Origin: Chloroflexota bacterium
GTDB taxonomy: Bacteria > Chloroflexota > Anaerolineae > Aggregatilineales > J027
Reading direction: 5' to 3'
Assembly (NCBI GenBank): GCA_013112715.1
Contig: JABFGB010000018.1
Location: 62,001 to 126,000, forward strand
Length of the DNA stretch: 64,000 bases
Each line of letters begins with the position of its first letter. The first letter of the stretch is position 1. Position numbers and translations under genes: made by a program. Below the pieces are notes generated by a model, which saw nothing but the letters and a program-made list of their open reading frames with translations, was not told the DNA's origin and searched no databases. Below are positions 56,885-64,000 of this stretch, piece by piece.

Positions 56885-57619
56885 GTGGGAGTCCGATTGA
56901 AAAATCGTTGGGCCGCCGAAGCATTTCTCAAATCCTACACCGAGATTTTCGCTGCCATCTATGACACCACCACTCAGGATTTAGGTGCGGTGCAGGTGGC
57001 TTATTATGGCGATGCGGAGGTGGCCTCCTTCCAAATGGAATTTTTCGCATTAGAGGCTGAACCATCGGCGGTGCTAGAAGCCATTCGCGCCCACCCCATT
57101 CAGTCCAACGAAACCTACGTCCTCAACGTGGCCCATGCTGATGAAACCCCCGATACCACCTACGCGAGTTTGGGCTTTCAATATCAACATACCTACCCCC
57201 TCTACGGCATCGAATCCCCGCCAGTTTTAGATGTCTCCAAAATCGCGGTATTTGAAGTCAAACGCCCTGCCCAAGCGATGTTTGTCAACGAAACCCACCT
57301 GCAACATGAACCCATGCCCGTGCATATTGTTGGCGAACCCCATATCCGCCAATTTTTCGCTAAAATAGAGGGGCAGGCAGTCGGCTGGATACAAGTAATT
57401 CAAACCGTGCCAAAGATTGCCTATATCAACAATCTTTACACCCTGCCCGATTTCCGACGGCGTGGGGTTGCCGGGGCACTGCTCAATCGGGTCCATCAAG
57501 TCTGTGCCGAGAATGGCGTCACCCGCATTTTATTGATACCCTCTGAGATGGCAAAACATTTTTACGCCATACATGGTTATCGGCCCTTGTTATATTTCAG
57601 TGTATGGCGAGCGGAGTAA
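56885..57619 (+). CDS. GNAT-family acetyltransferase
   Basis: 244 residues with a C-terminal acetyl-CoA domain: INNLYTLPDFRRRGVAGALL (motif A), followed by NGVTRILLIPSEMAKHFY and HGYRPLLYFS. The N-terminal half is a second, weaker GNAT-like or unique domain. The acceptor is unknown. It starts with GTG at 56885; a TTG at 56897 after GGTGGGAG is a possible alternative. The next gene starts five bases after its stop. Confidence 0.8.
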   Translation: MGVRLKNRWAAEAFLKSYTEIFAAIYDTTTQDLGAVQVAYYGDAEVASFQMEFFALEAEPSAVLEAIRAHPIQSNETYVLNVAHADETPDTTYASLGFQYQHTYPLYGIESPPVLDVSKIAVFEVKRPAQAMFVNETHLQHEPMPVHIVGEPHIRQFFAKIEGQAVGWIQVIQTVPKIAYINNLYTLPDFRRRGVAGALLNRVHQVCAENGVTRILLIPSEMAKHFYAIHGYRPLLYFSVWRAE

Positions 57620-57624
57620 ACACG

Positions 57625-59193
57625 ATGGCGCAATCACAACAAAATCTTCCCCGCCAAAAACGAATTCAGCGGATTCAACTTGAACCCTATGATGATGTGG
57701 TGTCGGTGCGTGACCGCCTGCAATTTGTCAACGCCGGACGGGTGCTGCTTGTTTTCCCAGCCAACAGCAAAATCCTGCGTCGCAAACTCGATCTGGTTTT
57801 GATTCAGCGCGAAGCGGCCCGTCGTGATTTGCGTTTGGCTCTTGTCACCAGCGACCCCGACATCGCCTCCCACGCCAAAGAATTAAACATCTCAGCCTTT
57901 TTTACCATCGAGCAGGCCCGCACGCAGCGTTGGAAGCGCCCCCGCAACAAGGTATTTATAGATCGAGAAGACCGCCCCCGCCCCGAACATGACCCCTATG
58001 AATTGATGCAGGTTGCTTCTCGGCTCAAACCACCACCAAGCCCGAAAAAACAAGCCGTGCGGCGGGCCATACGCGGCGTGATATTTGGTGCTGCTGTGCT
58101 TCTGCTGTTGTTTGGCATCTACGCCATCCTACCCAGCGCTACCGTCACCATTACCCCGGCCAGTGACCAACTGAGTGAAGTAATTGATGTGACCGCTGAC
58201 CCGTCCATCAATCAAGCTATTCCTGAAAGCAAACGCATCCCGGCTGAAACACGGCAGTTCCTACAAGATGGTACCGCGACTATCGAAACCACCGGACGCC
58301 GCACCGCCGAAAGCGAATTAGCGGAGGGTAAGGTCGTTTTTACCAACGATACCGGCTTGGCGACCTTTGTCCCTGCTGGCACAGTCGTACAAACGATTGA
58401 TGCCCCGCCCATCCAATTTGAGACGCTTGAAGACGTGGCCCTACCCGCCCGACAAGGCGCAACCATCGAAGTCAACATCCGCGCCCTCGAAAATTCCAAC
58501 GGCCTGCGTGGAAATGTAGATATTGGTGAAATCGCACGGGTCACTGGCCCCCTAGAAGGCAGCGTTTCTGTCACCAATCCCAACCCGACCTTTGGTGCAG
58601 GCGTTCGAGAGGCCGCCTTTGTCACGCAGCAAGATTATGACCGTTTGGTGACACTGGCCCGCCAACAAGTGCTGACCAACGCCCAAACCACGCTCAAACT
58701 CGCCGCCGACGCCGACCAATATTATGTCATTTCCGATCTCCAGATTGTGGGTGAGCCACAGCTTTTTTATAGCGCCGCCCTCAATGAGCCAGTGGATTCG
58801 GTTAGTCTGACCATGCAAGCCACCGTCGCTACAACGGTCATCAATTTGGATGAAGCCCGCTTGATCGCCAATGCCTATCTAGCTTCTTTTGTGACGCCGG
58901 GGAACGAATTATTTGAACGCGCCAGTGTTCGCGTAGGTCAAATTCAGTCTCCCGCCGCCGATGGAACCATTGCCCTTACCCTGCGTGTGGATGGCAGCAC
59001 TCGTGTCGCCATTGACGCCAACGAAGTCCGAGATCGCTTGGCCGGAAAATCTGAAAACGAAGCGCGTGAGATGTTAAATCGCCAGTATACACTTGACCCT
59101 GACGAACCCATCGAAATCAGCACTTGGCCCGGCTTTTTGAACCGCCTGCCCATTCTGCCCGTCCGCATTAGCGTCCATATTCGAGGAGGCTAA
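57625..59193 (+). CDS. Single-pass membrane protein with baseplate-J-like exterior
   Basis: About 522 residues. Residues 1-145 are cytoplasmic and basic with an alternating strand/helix pattern (VLIQREAARRDLRLALVTSD). One membrane helix lies at about 157-175 (VIFGAAVLLLLFGIYAI). The rest is outside and beta-rich, with VVFTNDTGLATFVPAGTVVQ and the pattern found in baseplate J/gp47-like domains. Similar proteins occur alone in Chloroflexota genomes, without phage genes, and none are seen here. ATG 57625 has GCGGAG upstream. It sits between alaS and ruvX, where Bacillus has only a small gene. Function unknown. Confidence 0.7.
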   Translation: MAQSQQNLPRQKRIQRIQLEPYDDVVSVRDRLQFVNAGRVLLVFPANSKILRRKLDLVLIQREAARRDLRLALVTSDPDIASHAKELNISAFFTIEQARTQRWKRPRNKVFIDREDRPRPEHDPYELMQVASRLKPPPSPKKQAVRRAIRGVIFGAAVLLLLFGIYAILPSATVTITPASDQLSEVIDVTADPSINQAIPESKRIPAETRQFLQDGTATIETTGRRTAESELAEGKVVFTNDTGLATFVPAGTVVQTIDAPPIQFETLEDVALPARQGATIEVNIRALENSNGLRGNVDIGEIARVTGPLEGSVSVTNPNPTFGAGVREAAFVTQQDYDRLVTLARQQVLTNAQTTLKLAADADQYYVISDLQIVGEPQLFYSAALNEPVDSVSLTMQATVATTVINLDEARLIANAYLASFVTPGNELFERASVRVGQIQSPAADGTIALTLRVDGSTRVAIDANEVRDRLAGKSENEAREMLNRQYTLDPDEPIEISTWPGFLNRLPILPVRISVHIRGG

Positions 59194-59194
59194 A

Positions 59195-59659
59195 ATGGAG
59201 AATTTCCCCGGCAAGTTGCTCGGCATAGATCACGGGGCAAAGGTCATTGGTTTTGCCACTTGTGACCGCATCGGCCTCATTGCAACCCCCCTCGCCATAC
59301 ACCACCGCACCTCCAAACGTGAGGATTTCGCCTTTATCAATACCCTTATCGAAAAATACGAAATCGCCGCATTGATTGTCGGGATGCCACCCCGTCCACC
59401 CGATTTTGAAGGCCACAGCCAATCCGACACCGTGCGCCTCTGGGGACAGCGATTAGCGGGTGCGGTCTCAATTCCGGTCTATTTTTGGGATGAAGGGCTA
59501 ACCAGCATGGACGCCGAGGCATTATTGCGGGACACTGACCAAGACATACCCGAACGCATTGATGCCCATGCCGCCGCCGTCATGCTCCAATCTTTTTTGG
59601 ACGCCTTGCGGGACTATGGAGCGGAGTGGCCCGAAAAGGTAGAGGCTATTGAGGAATAA
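59195..59659 (+). CDS. ruvX: Holliday-junction resolvase-like RuvX/YqgF
   Basis: 154 residues with the RNase H-like fold used in DNA repair and rRNA processing. LLGIDHGAKVIGFATCD carries the first catalytic Asp. VGMPP follows; WDEGLTSMDAE replaces the common DERLT, so the Arg is changed to Gly; and DAHAAAVMLQSFL has the last Asp. The gene order alaS-ruvX-mltG is that of Bacillus. Its last 98 bases are repeated, at about 73 percent identity, at 60516-60613, on the far side of the toxin-antitoxin pair. Confidence 0.88.
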   Translation: MENFPGKLLGIDHGAKVIGFATCDRIGLIATPLAIHHRTSKREDFAFINTLIEKYEIAALIVGMPPRPPDFEGHSQSDTVRLWGQRLAGAVSIPVYFWDEGLTSMDAEALLRDTDQDIPERIDAHAAAVMLQSFLDALRDYGAEWPEKVEAIEE

Positions 59660-59742
59660 TCAGATTTTCTTGATTCGGCGAATCATTTCTCCAAATAACT
59701 TCCGCTACTCCCCCAGTTTTACGTCTATATCATAGATAGAGA

Positions 59743-59757
59743 ATACTGGTATACTGG
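59743..59757 (+). promoter_or_regulatory. Extended -10 with direct repeat before the toxin-antitoxin pair
   Basis: Two copies of ATACTGG (59743-59749, 59751-59757), one base apart. They include a TATACT -10 box with TGG before it. A nearby TCTAT/ATAGA dyad (59724-59740) could be the binding site for autoregulation by the antitoxin. Confidence 0.45.
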
Positions 59758-59785
59758 AGAAATGAGAAAATCAGGATAATAACCA

Positions 59786-60037
59786 ATGAGTGACTTACAA
59801 ATTGCTATCCAATTACCTGAAGAGCTTGTCAAACGGGCAAAAGCGGCAGGGCTAGAAATTTCCTCAATCACGCCTGATGTTATCGCGCTGCTTGAAGAAC
59901 GCCTTAAGCGTAGGGAAAACTGGCAAAAACTCATGCACACGGCTGAGAAACTTCAAGGGAGCCTGACACCGGAAGAAATTGAGGCCGAACTAGCCACCGC
60001 TAAAGCCGAGCGCATTGCCTCTACCGACACTCAGTAA
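59786..60037 (+). CDS. Putative antitoxin of a PIN toxin-antitoxin pair
   Basis: An 83-residue, strongly helical protein with a short start (LQIAIQLPEELVKRAKAAG), like ribbon-helix-helix or related antitoxins, and a charged C-terminal part that would wrap the toxin. It ends two bases before the PIN gene, the usual layout. No family name is certain. Confidence 0.7.
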   Translation: MSDLQIAIQLPEELVKRAKAAGLEISSITPDVIALLEERLKRRENWQKLMHTAEKLQGSLTPEEIEAELATAKAERIASTDTQ

Positions 60038-60039
60038 AT

Positions 60040-60462
60040 ATGATCCGTGCCGTGTTGGACACCAACGTCATTGTTTCAGGATTGCTGTGGGGTGGGTTGC
60101 CCAGTCTAGTATTTCAAGCCGCCCGCGACGAATTGTTTGTAGCCATATTAACCGAATCGCTCTTATCAGAAACCATAAATGTGCTGGCTCGTGATAAATT
60201 CGCCGAACAACTTGCTGCTCGGCAGATCAATCTTGAAAGCCTTGCGATGCAGTATCGTGCTGCCGCTGAAATAGTTGAACCTGCTGAAGTTCCCACCGGA
60301 ATTGTCCGCGACCCCAAAGATGTGATGATACTTGCTTGTGCCGTAGGTGGTAAAGCCGACTTTATCGTTTCTGGCGATAAGGACTTGCTCACTTTGGTCA
60401 GCTACGAGCAGATACCGATTCTTACCGCCGAACAATTCTTGGATCGCCTATCAAATCCGTAG
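60040..60462 (+). CDS. PIN-domain toxin (COG1569-like RNase)
   Basis: 140 residues with the PIN acidic set: AVLDTNVIVSG (first Asp), Glu in LTESLLSETINVL, RDPKDVMILACAV and VSGDKDLLTL. Family members cut RNA when their antitoxin is lost. All catalytic Asp and Glu look present, so it is probably active. With the small gene before it, it forms a type II pair lying in the ruvX-mltG gap. Confidence 0.85.
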   Translation: MIRAVLDTNVIVSGLLWGGLPSLVFQAARDELFVAILTESLLSETINVLARDKFAEQLAARQINLESLAMQYRAAAEIVEPAEVPTGIVRDPKDVMILACAVGGKADFIVSGDKDLLTLVSYEQIPILTAEQFLDRLSNP

Positions 60463-60515
60463 TTGCGGGATGTCATCATCGGCGTATCTCCAAAAACCTT
60501 CACCTACTCTAATGA

Positions 60516-60613
60516 ATGCCCATGCCGCCGCCGTCATGCTGCAATCCTTCTTAGACGCTTTGCGCGATAGTGGCATTGATTGGCCTGAACAAGTTATTGC
60601 GATAGCTGAATAG
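60516..60613 (+). pseudogene. Remnant: second copy of the ruvX 3' end
   Basis: Encodes NAHAAAVMLQSFLDALRDSG, then IDWPEQVIAIAE and stop. It matches the end of the ruvX at 59195-59659 over exactly 98 bases, with 26 differences and no gaps. The first 25 bases are identical. Many changes are silent or conservative, so it evolved as coding sequence before it was cut off. The last 20 bases overlap the antisense end of the TIR-FGE gene. No start or upstream part of ruvX is found in front of it. Confidence 0.8.
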
Positions 60614-62417
60614 GCTCACCGTTGTAATCACGGGCGCACCGGAAGCCAACAATACTGACCGAATAGCCCGGATAAGTCCAATCACGATTCGCCGAGCGAA
60701 CGTTGTTTGCATAGCCAGTATCGTTCCATGAACCACCTCGCATGACACGAGAACCAATATTATTGCTATCATCTTCTCGATCCAGTTCAGAATCATATCC
60801 ATAACCGAGCGAACTCACCCATTCCCATACATTCCCGCTCATGTCATATGCTCCTAGCCATGACACACCACCTTTTTTGCTACCAACCTCGGCTGTCTGG
60901 CTATTGGAATTGGCACCAGAAACGACATTCGCCAACTCGAATTCATTCCCCCAAGGAAAAATCAGATTATCAGGCCCACGTGCTGTGTATTCCCATTCCG
61001 CCTCTGTCGGCAATCGCCCATCCCTCTTCTGCTTACAAAAATCCCGGGCTTCAAACCATGTGATTTGCTCCCTAGGACGACGATCATCAACAAAATAACT
61101 TTCATTCCCTGCCACTCCCCCTAGTCTTTCAAAATCGCCTTGTGTCACCTCAAATTTGTCCATCCAGAACGGTTCGTCAAAACAAATCTGCGTCACAGGA
61201 GTTTCGCTCTGGATGTCTTGTGAAGTAGCACCCAAAGAAACCGCATAATCAAGCTGTTCTTTTATACTCCCCATATCAAAACACCCCGCCGGAGCGAGCA
61301 CCATCATTACCCCATCAAACTCCTGTTCAATCGGCCCACCCATTTCCTTCCATTGGGCATTGCTAGTCACAGCCTCCAAACCGGATGGCTGGGTCGAGTT
61401 AGCCGTTGGGGTCATAGTGGTAGTTTGGGATGGCGTATTTGTCGCCGATGCCGTTGATAAAGGGGTATTCGTTGATGTACTCGTTTGGGTGGGTGCGGCA
61501 GTCGGTTCATCAGTCAGTGAAGGTGTTGCAATAGTCGTATTGGTCGCCGATGCTTCATTCGTCGGCGACGGCGTAGTGGTTGGGGTATCGGTCAAATCTA
61601 GGGAGACCTCTGTTCGGTCTTGCTCGTCAGTACCATTCTTTCCATTCAAACTATACTCGCCTGTGACAAAAGCATATATTGCAATAAGTGATGCAAAAAC
61701 CACGAGAATCAAAGTCAATCCTTGGATAAAACGACCTAAGAATGATTGCAGAGCCGTGCCAATAGATTCATCGACAATATATGGAGCAATAATCTGGGTA
61801 ATTTCATTCGCTACTCCTATCCGCAAATCACGGTGATTTTGGAGGCGCTGCAATAATTCCAATGCTTCAGCCCGTGTCGCAGCCTTCTCAACATGCTGCT
61901 TCAACTCAAAAACCAGATAGGTCTGAGTTTCAACCCCTATTGAACGCGCCGCAATTTTCTCGCGCAGTTCCCCCAGTGGCGAAATCGGCACAGGTGGTTC
62001 ATCTGGCATCGGATCAGGCATAGGCACAGGCGGCTTGAGGCTTGTGATGCCTCGTACCAGTTGGCGATATTCTTGCTCCGCCCCACTGAAATAATCCACA
62101 AAATTGATCTTCTGCAATTCAATCGTCAGCGAAGCCGGATTGACCGCTTTGCTAAGGCGCACAGGCAAAATCCGCTTATGCAACGCATGGGCATACCGAT
62201 ATTCCCGCCGACACGCCTCCGAGTCCAACGATTCCGGGGTCAGGGCAAAAATAAAGAGTTCGCAGGCCCGAATATTGTCCAGAATATCGGCCCACCACTC
62301 ATGCCCCCCGGCAGCCTCTTGGTCATACCAAACATCATGGCCCGTATTTTCCAAATCTTGCACAAGGGCGGTCACTTGAGGGCGATTCCGACTGCTATAG
62401 CTGACAAAAATCCGCAT
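60594..62417 (-). CDS. TIR - membrane helix - FGE-sulfatase-fold protein
   Basis: About 607 residues from ATG 62417 (MRIFVSYSSRN, the TIR start; a longer frame to 62462 lacks a ribosome site). Residues 1-130 are a TIR domain, with SEACRREYRYA holding the expected catalytic Glu (E72) of NAD-cleaving TIRs. A Pro-rich linker and helical part follow, then one membrane helix (about 230-253) and a Thr/Ser/Pro-rich stretch (260-345). The FGE-sulfatase (C-type-lectin-like) fold runs at 355-597, with LPTEAEWEYTARG, YDMSGNVWEWVSS, RGGSWND and GFRCARD. The Cys pair used by true formylglycine enzymes after the GGS motif is absent, so this is probably a binding module. The last six codons and stop lie in DNA antisense to the ruvX remnant. 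Confidence 0.85.
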   Translation of the reverse strand: MRIFVSYSSRNRPQVTALVQDLENTGHDVWYDQEAAGGHEWWADILDNIRACELFIFALTPESLDSEACRREYRYAHALHKRILPVRLSKAVNPASLTIELQKINFVDYFSGAEQEYRQLVRGITSLKPPVPMPDPMPDEPPVPISPLGELREKIAARSIGVETQTYLVFELKQHVEKAATRAEALELLQRLQNHRDLRIGVANEITQIIAPYIVDESIGTALQSFLGRFIQGLTLILVVFASLIAIYAFVTGEYSLNGKNGTDEQDRTEVSLDLTDTPTTTPSPTNEASATNTTIATPSLTDEPTAAPTQTSTSTNTPLSTASATNTPSQTTTMTPTANSTQPSGLEAVTSNAQWKEMGGPIEQEFDGVMMVLAPAGCFDMGSIKEQLDYAVSLGATSQDIQSETPVTQICFDEPFWMDKFEVTQGDFERLGGVAGNESYFVDDRRPREQITWFEARDFCKQKRDGRLPTEAEWEYTARGPDNLIFPWGNEFELANVVSGANSNSQTAEVGSKKGGVSWLGAYDMSGNVWEWVSSLGYGYDSELDREDDSNNIGSRVMRGGSWNDTGYANNVRSANRDWTYPGYSVSIVGFRCARDYNGEPIQLSQ

Positions 62418-62790
62418 AAGGGCATTCTCACAAAAAGGCATGTTATAAGTTACTGCAACCAATATTTTAGCAAGCCTTCCTCAATCAACCAATTAGCATG
62501 ACCACCAAAGCTAGATTCAACGCGGCGGCTTTAGTTCCATGTCAAATATCCCTACCACAAATCCACATTTCTAGCGGTCAATTATAACCCTCCCCCATAT
62601 TCGATGACACCACTTGACAAATGCACCCCGTTTCATCGCCACCACTCACTCATTTGTAGGTCAAAAGCTCATGATTTATCAACGCCCAAAGGTAATCCGG
62701 ACACCGCCTGACTTCCGCCTATCACCAAGCGTCCCCACCTGTGTTATCCTAGCAGGTGGAATTCAACACCTTTGAAAGAGACCGCAACCG
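62418..62790. other. Intergenic region between the TIR gene and mltG
   Basis: No gene, RNA or clear promoter is recognised in these 373 bases. The one notable structure is a dyad CCACCTG (62735-62741) / CAGGTGG (62753-62759) around an 11-base centre, 32 bases before mltG; it could be an operator. Confidence 0.4.
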
Positions 62791-63966
62791 ATGTACGAAC
62801 AACAACCCTATTCGGATCCGCTGCAAGAACCGCATGGCGTCAGCGTCCGAACCCTCGGCAATGTCCTCCGTGCCATCCTGATTCCCGGCTGCTTAGGGTT
62901 TATTTTATTATGCGTAGTAGTCAGCTTCTTCGTGGTCATCACCACCCCCGAAGGCTACAACCCCGTCGAAGGCATGGCAATCCGGCTTTATTTGGTGCGA
63001 AACCGTGATGAATTAAACTCGCCCATTGGCACCGACCCCACCCTGAAACGCTTTGAGGTGCGCGAAGGTGAAAGTGCCAACGATATCGGCATTAATCTGG
63101 TGACGGCGGGTTTCATTCGGAATGGCTCACTTTTTGCCCGATATGCGCGGTTTCAAGGCATGGATGACGATTTGCGCCCCGGTGTGTTTTTCATCAGCGA
63201 AACCATGACCTACGACAAGATTTTGGAGGTTTTGACCGACCCCACCCCGACTACGGCACGCTTCTTGGTACGCGAAAATATGCGGATGGAAGAGATCGCC
63301 GCCCAAATTGATGCCACCCCTCTGTTGAGTTTCACGGGTGCTGAATTTTTAGCTGTCGTCGGGCCGAGCGCCATCCTCCCGAATGACTTCCGCGCCCGTT
63401 ACGGCATCCCATCCAATGCCTCACTTGAAGGATTTTTGTACCCGGCCACCTATGAATTAACCGCCGCCGACACTGCCGTCAGTTTCCGCGACCAGATGTT
63501 AACAGCCTTCGATACCTACGTGACCCAAGATTTGCGGGATGCAGCGGCCTTGCAGGGTAAAACGATGTTCGAGATTGTAACGTTGGCCTCCATTATCGAA
63601 CGTGAAGCCGTTTTAGCCTCCGAGCGCCCCACCATCGCCTCGGTCTATCTCAATCGCCTGAGCATTGGGCAAAAATTAGATGCTGACCCTACCGTGCAAT
63701 ATCAACTCGCCAACAATCGCCGAGATGGGGTGTGGTGGCCCTTAATCACCGCCGATGATTACGTGTCCGCTGTTGGCCCATACAACACGTATTTGAATGT
63801 CGGATTACCGCCGGGGCCAATTGTGAATCCTAGTCTGTCCTCCATTCGTGCCGCCATCTACCCCGCAACGACGACGTATTTCTATTTCCGCGCTGCTTGC
63901 AACGGGGACGGCTCACATCAGTTTTCAACGACTTTCGAGGAGCATATCGCCAAAAGCTGCCCATAA
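62791..63966 (+). CDS. mltG: Endolytic transglycosylase MltG (YceG-like)
   Basis: Cuts nascent peptidoglycan glycan strands and sets their length. A short cytoplasmic start is followed by one membrane helix (about 27-50), then a LysM-like region (about 85-150). The YceG domain has TLASIIEREA (catalytic Glu), SVYLNRLSIGQKLDADPTV and NVGLPPGPIVNPSL. 391 residues is normal. AAAGAGA lies upstream. In Bacillus it follows ruvX; here the toxin-antitoxin and TIR genes come between. Confidence 0.93.
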   Translation: MYEQQPYSDPLQEPHGVSVRTLGNVLRAILIPGCLGFILLCVVVSFFVVITTPEGYNPVEGMAIRLYLVRNRDELNSPIGTDPTLKRFEVREGESANDIGINLVTAGFIRNGSLFARYARFQGMDDDLRPGVFFISETMTYDKILEVLTDPTPTTARFLVRENMRMEEIAAQIDATPLLSFTGAEFLAVVGPSAILPNDFRARYGIPSNASLEGFLYPATYELTAADTAVSFRDQMLTAFDTYVTQDLRDAAALQGKTMFEIVTLASIIEREAVLASERPTIASVYLNRLSIGQKLDADPTVQYQLANNRRDGVWWPLITADDYVSAVGPYNTYLNVGLPPGPIVNPSLSSIRAAIYPATTTYFYFRAACNGDGSHQFSTTFEEHIAKSCP

Positions 63967-64000
63967 GATTTAAGACTGTGGTTTCCATTGTTCGATAAAC

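Noticed and set aside
57625..59193. Prophage or contractile injection system
   Set aside because: No other tail, capsid, integrase or lysis gene is found around it.
60463..60515. Longer ruvX remnant upstream of 60516
   Set aside because: TTGCGGGA is shared near 60463, but the rest does not align with ruvX in spacing or sequence.
60594..61350. True formylglycine-generating enzyme activity
   Set aside because: The fold is there, but the two catalytic cysteines after the GGS motif are missing.

Overview
The window reads as a chromosomal segment of a Gram-positive-like or monoderm bacterium. The best guess is Chloroflexota (Anaerolineae-like), inferred from the mix of CHAT, BTAD and TIR signalling proteins, Rex, MreB-like, Rel, Obg, MltG and PGRP-type proteins and many solute-binding proteins. 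No taxonomic search could be run. The region is gene-dense and moderately GC-rich, with short intergenic gaps. I saw no rRNA, tRNA or CRISPR and no recognisable transposase. AT-rich patches occur at the left edge (1-157) and around 40.5-42.1 kb.

Left part (1-20.9 kb). After a gene remnant at the edge come a PLP-dependent D-threonine-aldolase-type enzyme coupled to an amidohydrolase fused to a CYTH-like domain. Next are a CHAT (caspase-like) membrane protein, a secreted Gly-Phe-rich protein and a BTAD regulator with a broken NTP site. Then come Rel with a small lipoprotein, an AttH/CrtC-type lipocalin protein, a peptide-binding protein, a JAMM protease, a P1B-4 metal ATPase with a metallo-beta-lactamase-fold protein, ObgE with a GbsR-type regulator, and a Tat-exported PGRP amidase.

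Middle (21-43 kb). Here lie a fumarase/aspartase, nadD overlapping a double-domain solute-binding protein, a short UvrD-like helicase, an EamA transporter, Mn-type SOD, a ferredoxin with a good sigma70-type promoter, and a nucleotidyltransferase. A SUV3-like helicase is translationally coupled to a GAF histidine kinase. The F1 part of ATP synthase (atpA-G-D-C) stands without atpB/E/F/H. An MreB-like protein with an altered nucleotide motif, a DUF234-type ATPase and the redox repressor Rex follow. A Rex-like palindrome overlaps the -10 box of the atp promoter, which suggests that Rex tunes ATP synthase.

Right part (43-64 kb). This holds proC, a GNAT protein and an SDR protein, fabF-fabH (fabH with extensions), YciI, sppA, tyrS, a HEAT-repeat protein, and the conserved series alaS ... 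ruvX ... mltG. That series is interrupted between ruvX and mltG by a PIN-type toxin-antitoxin pair, a second and diverged copy of the ruvX 3' end, and a large TIR-TM-FGE-fold protein. The last codons of the TIR gene lie antisense within the ruvX remnant. This is the clearest sign of a recombinational insertion and the best candidate for an accessory (defence or conflict) locus in the window.
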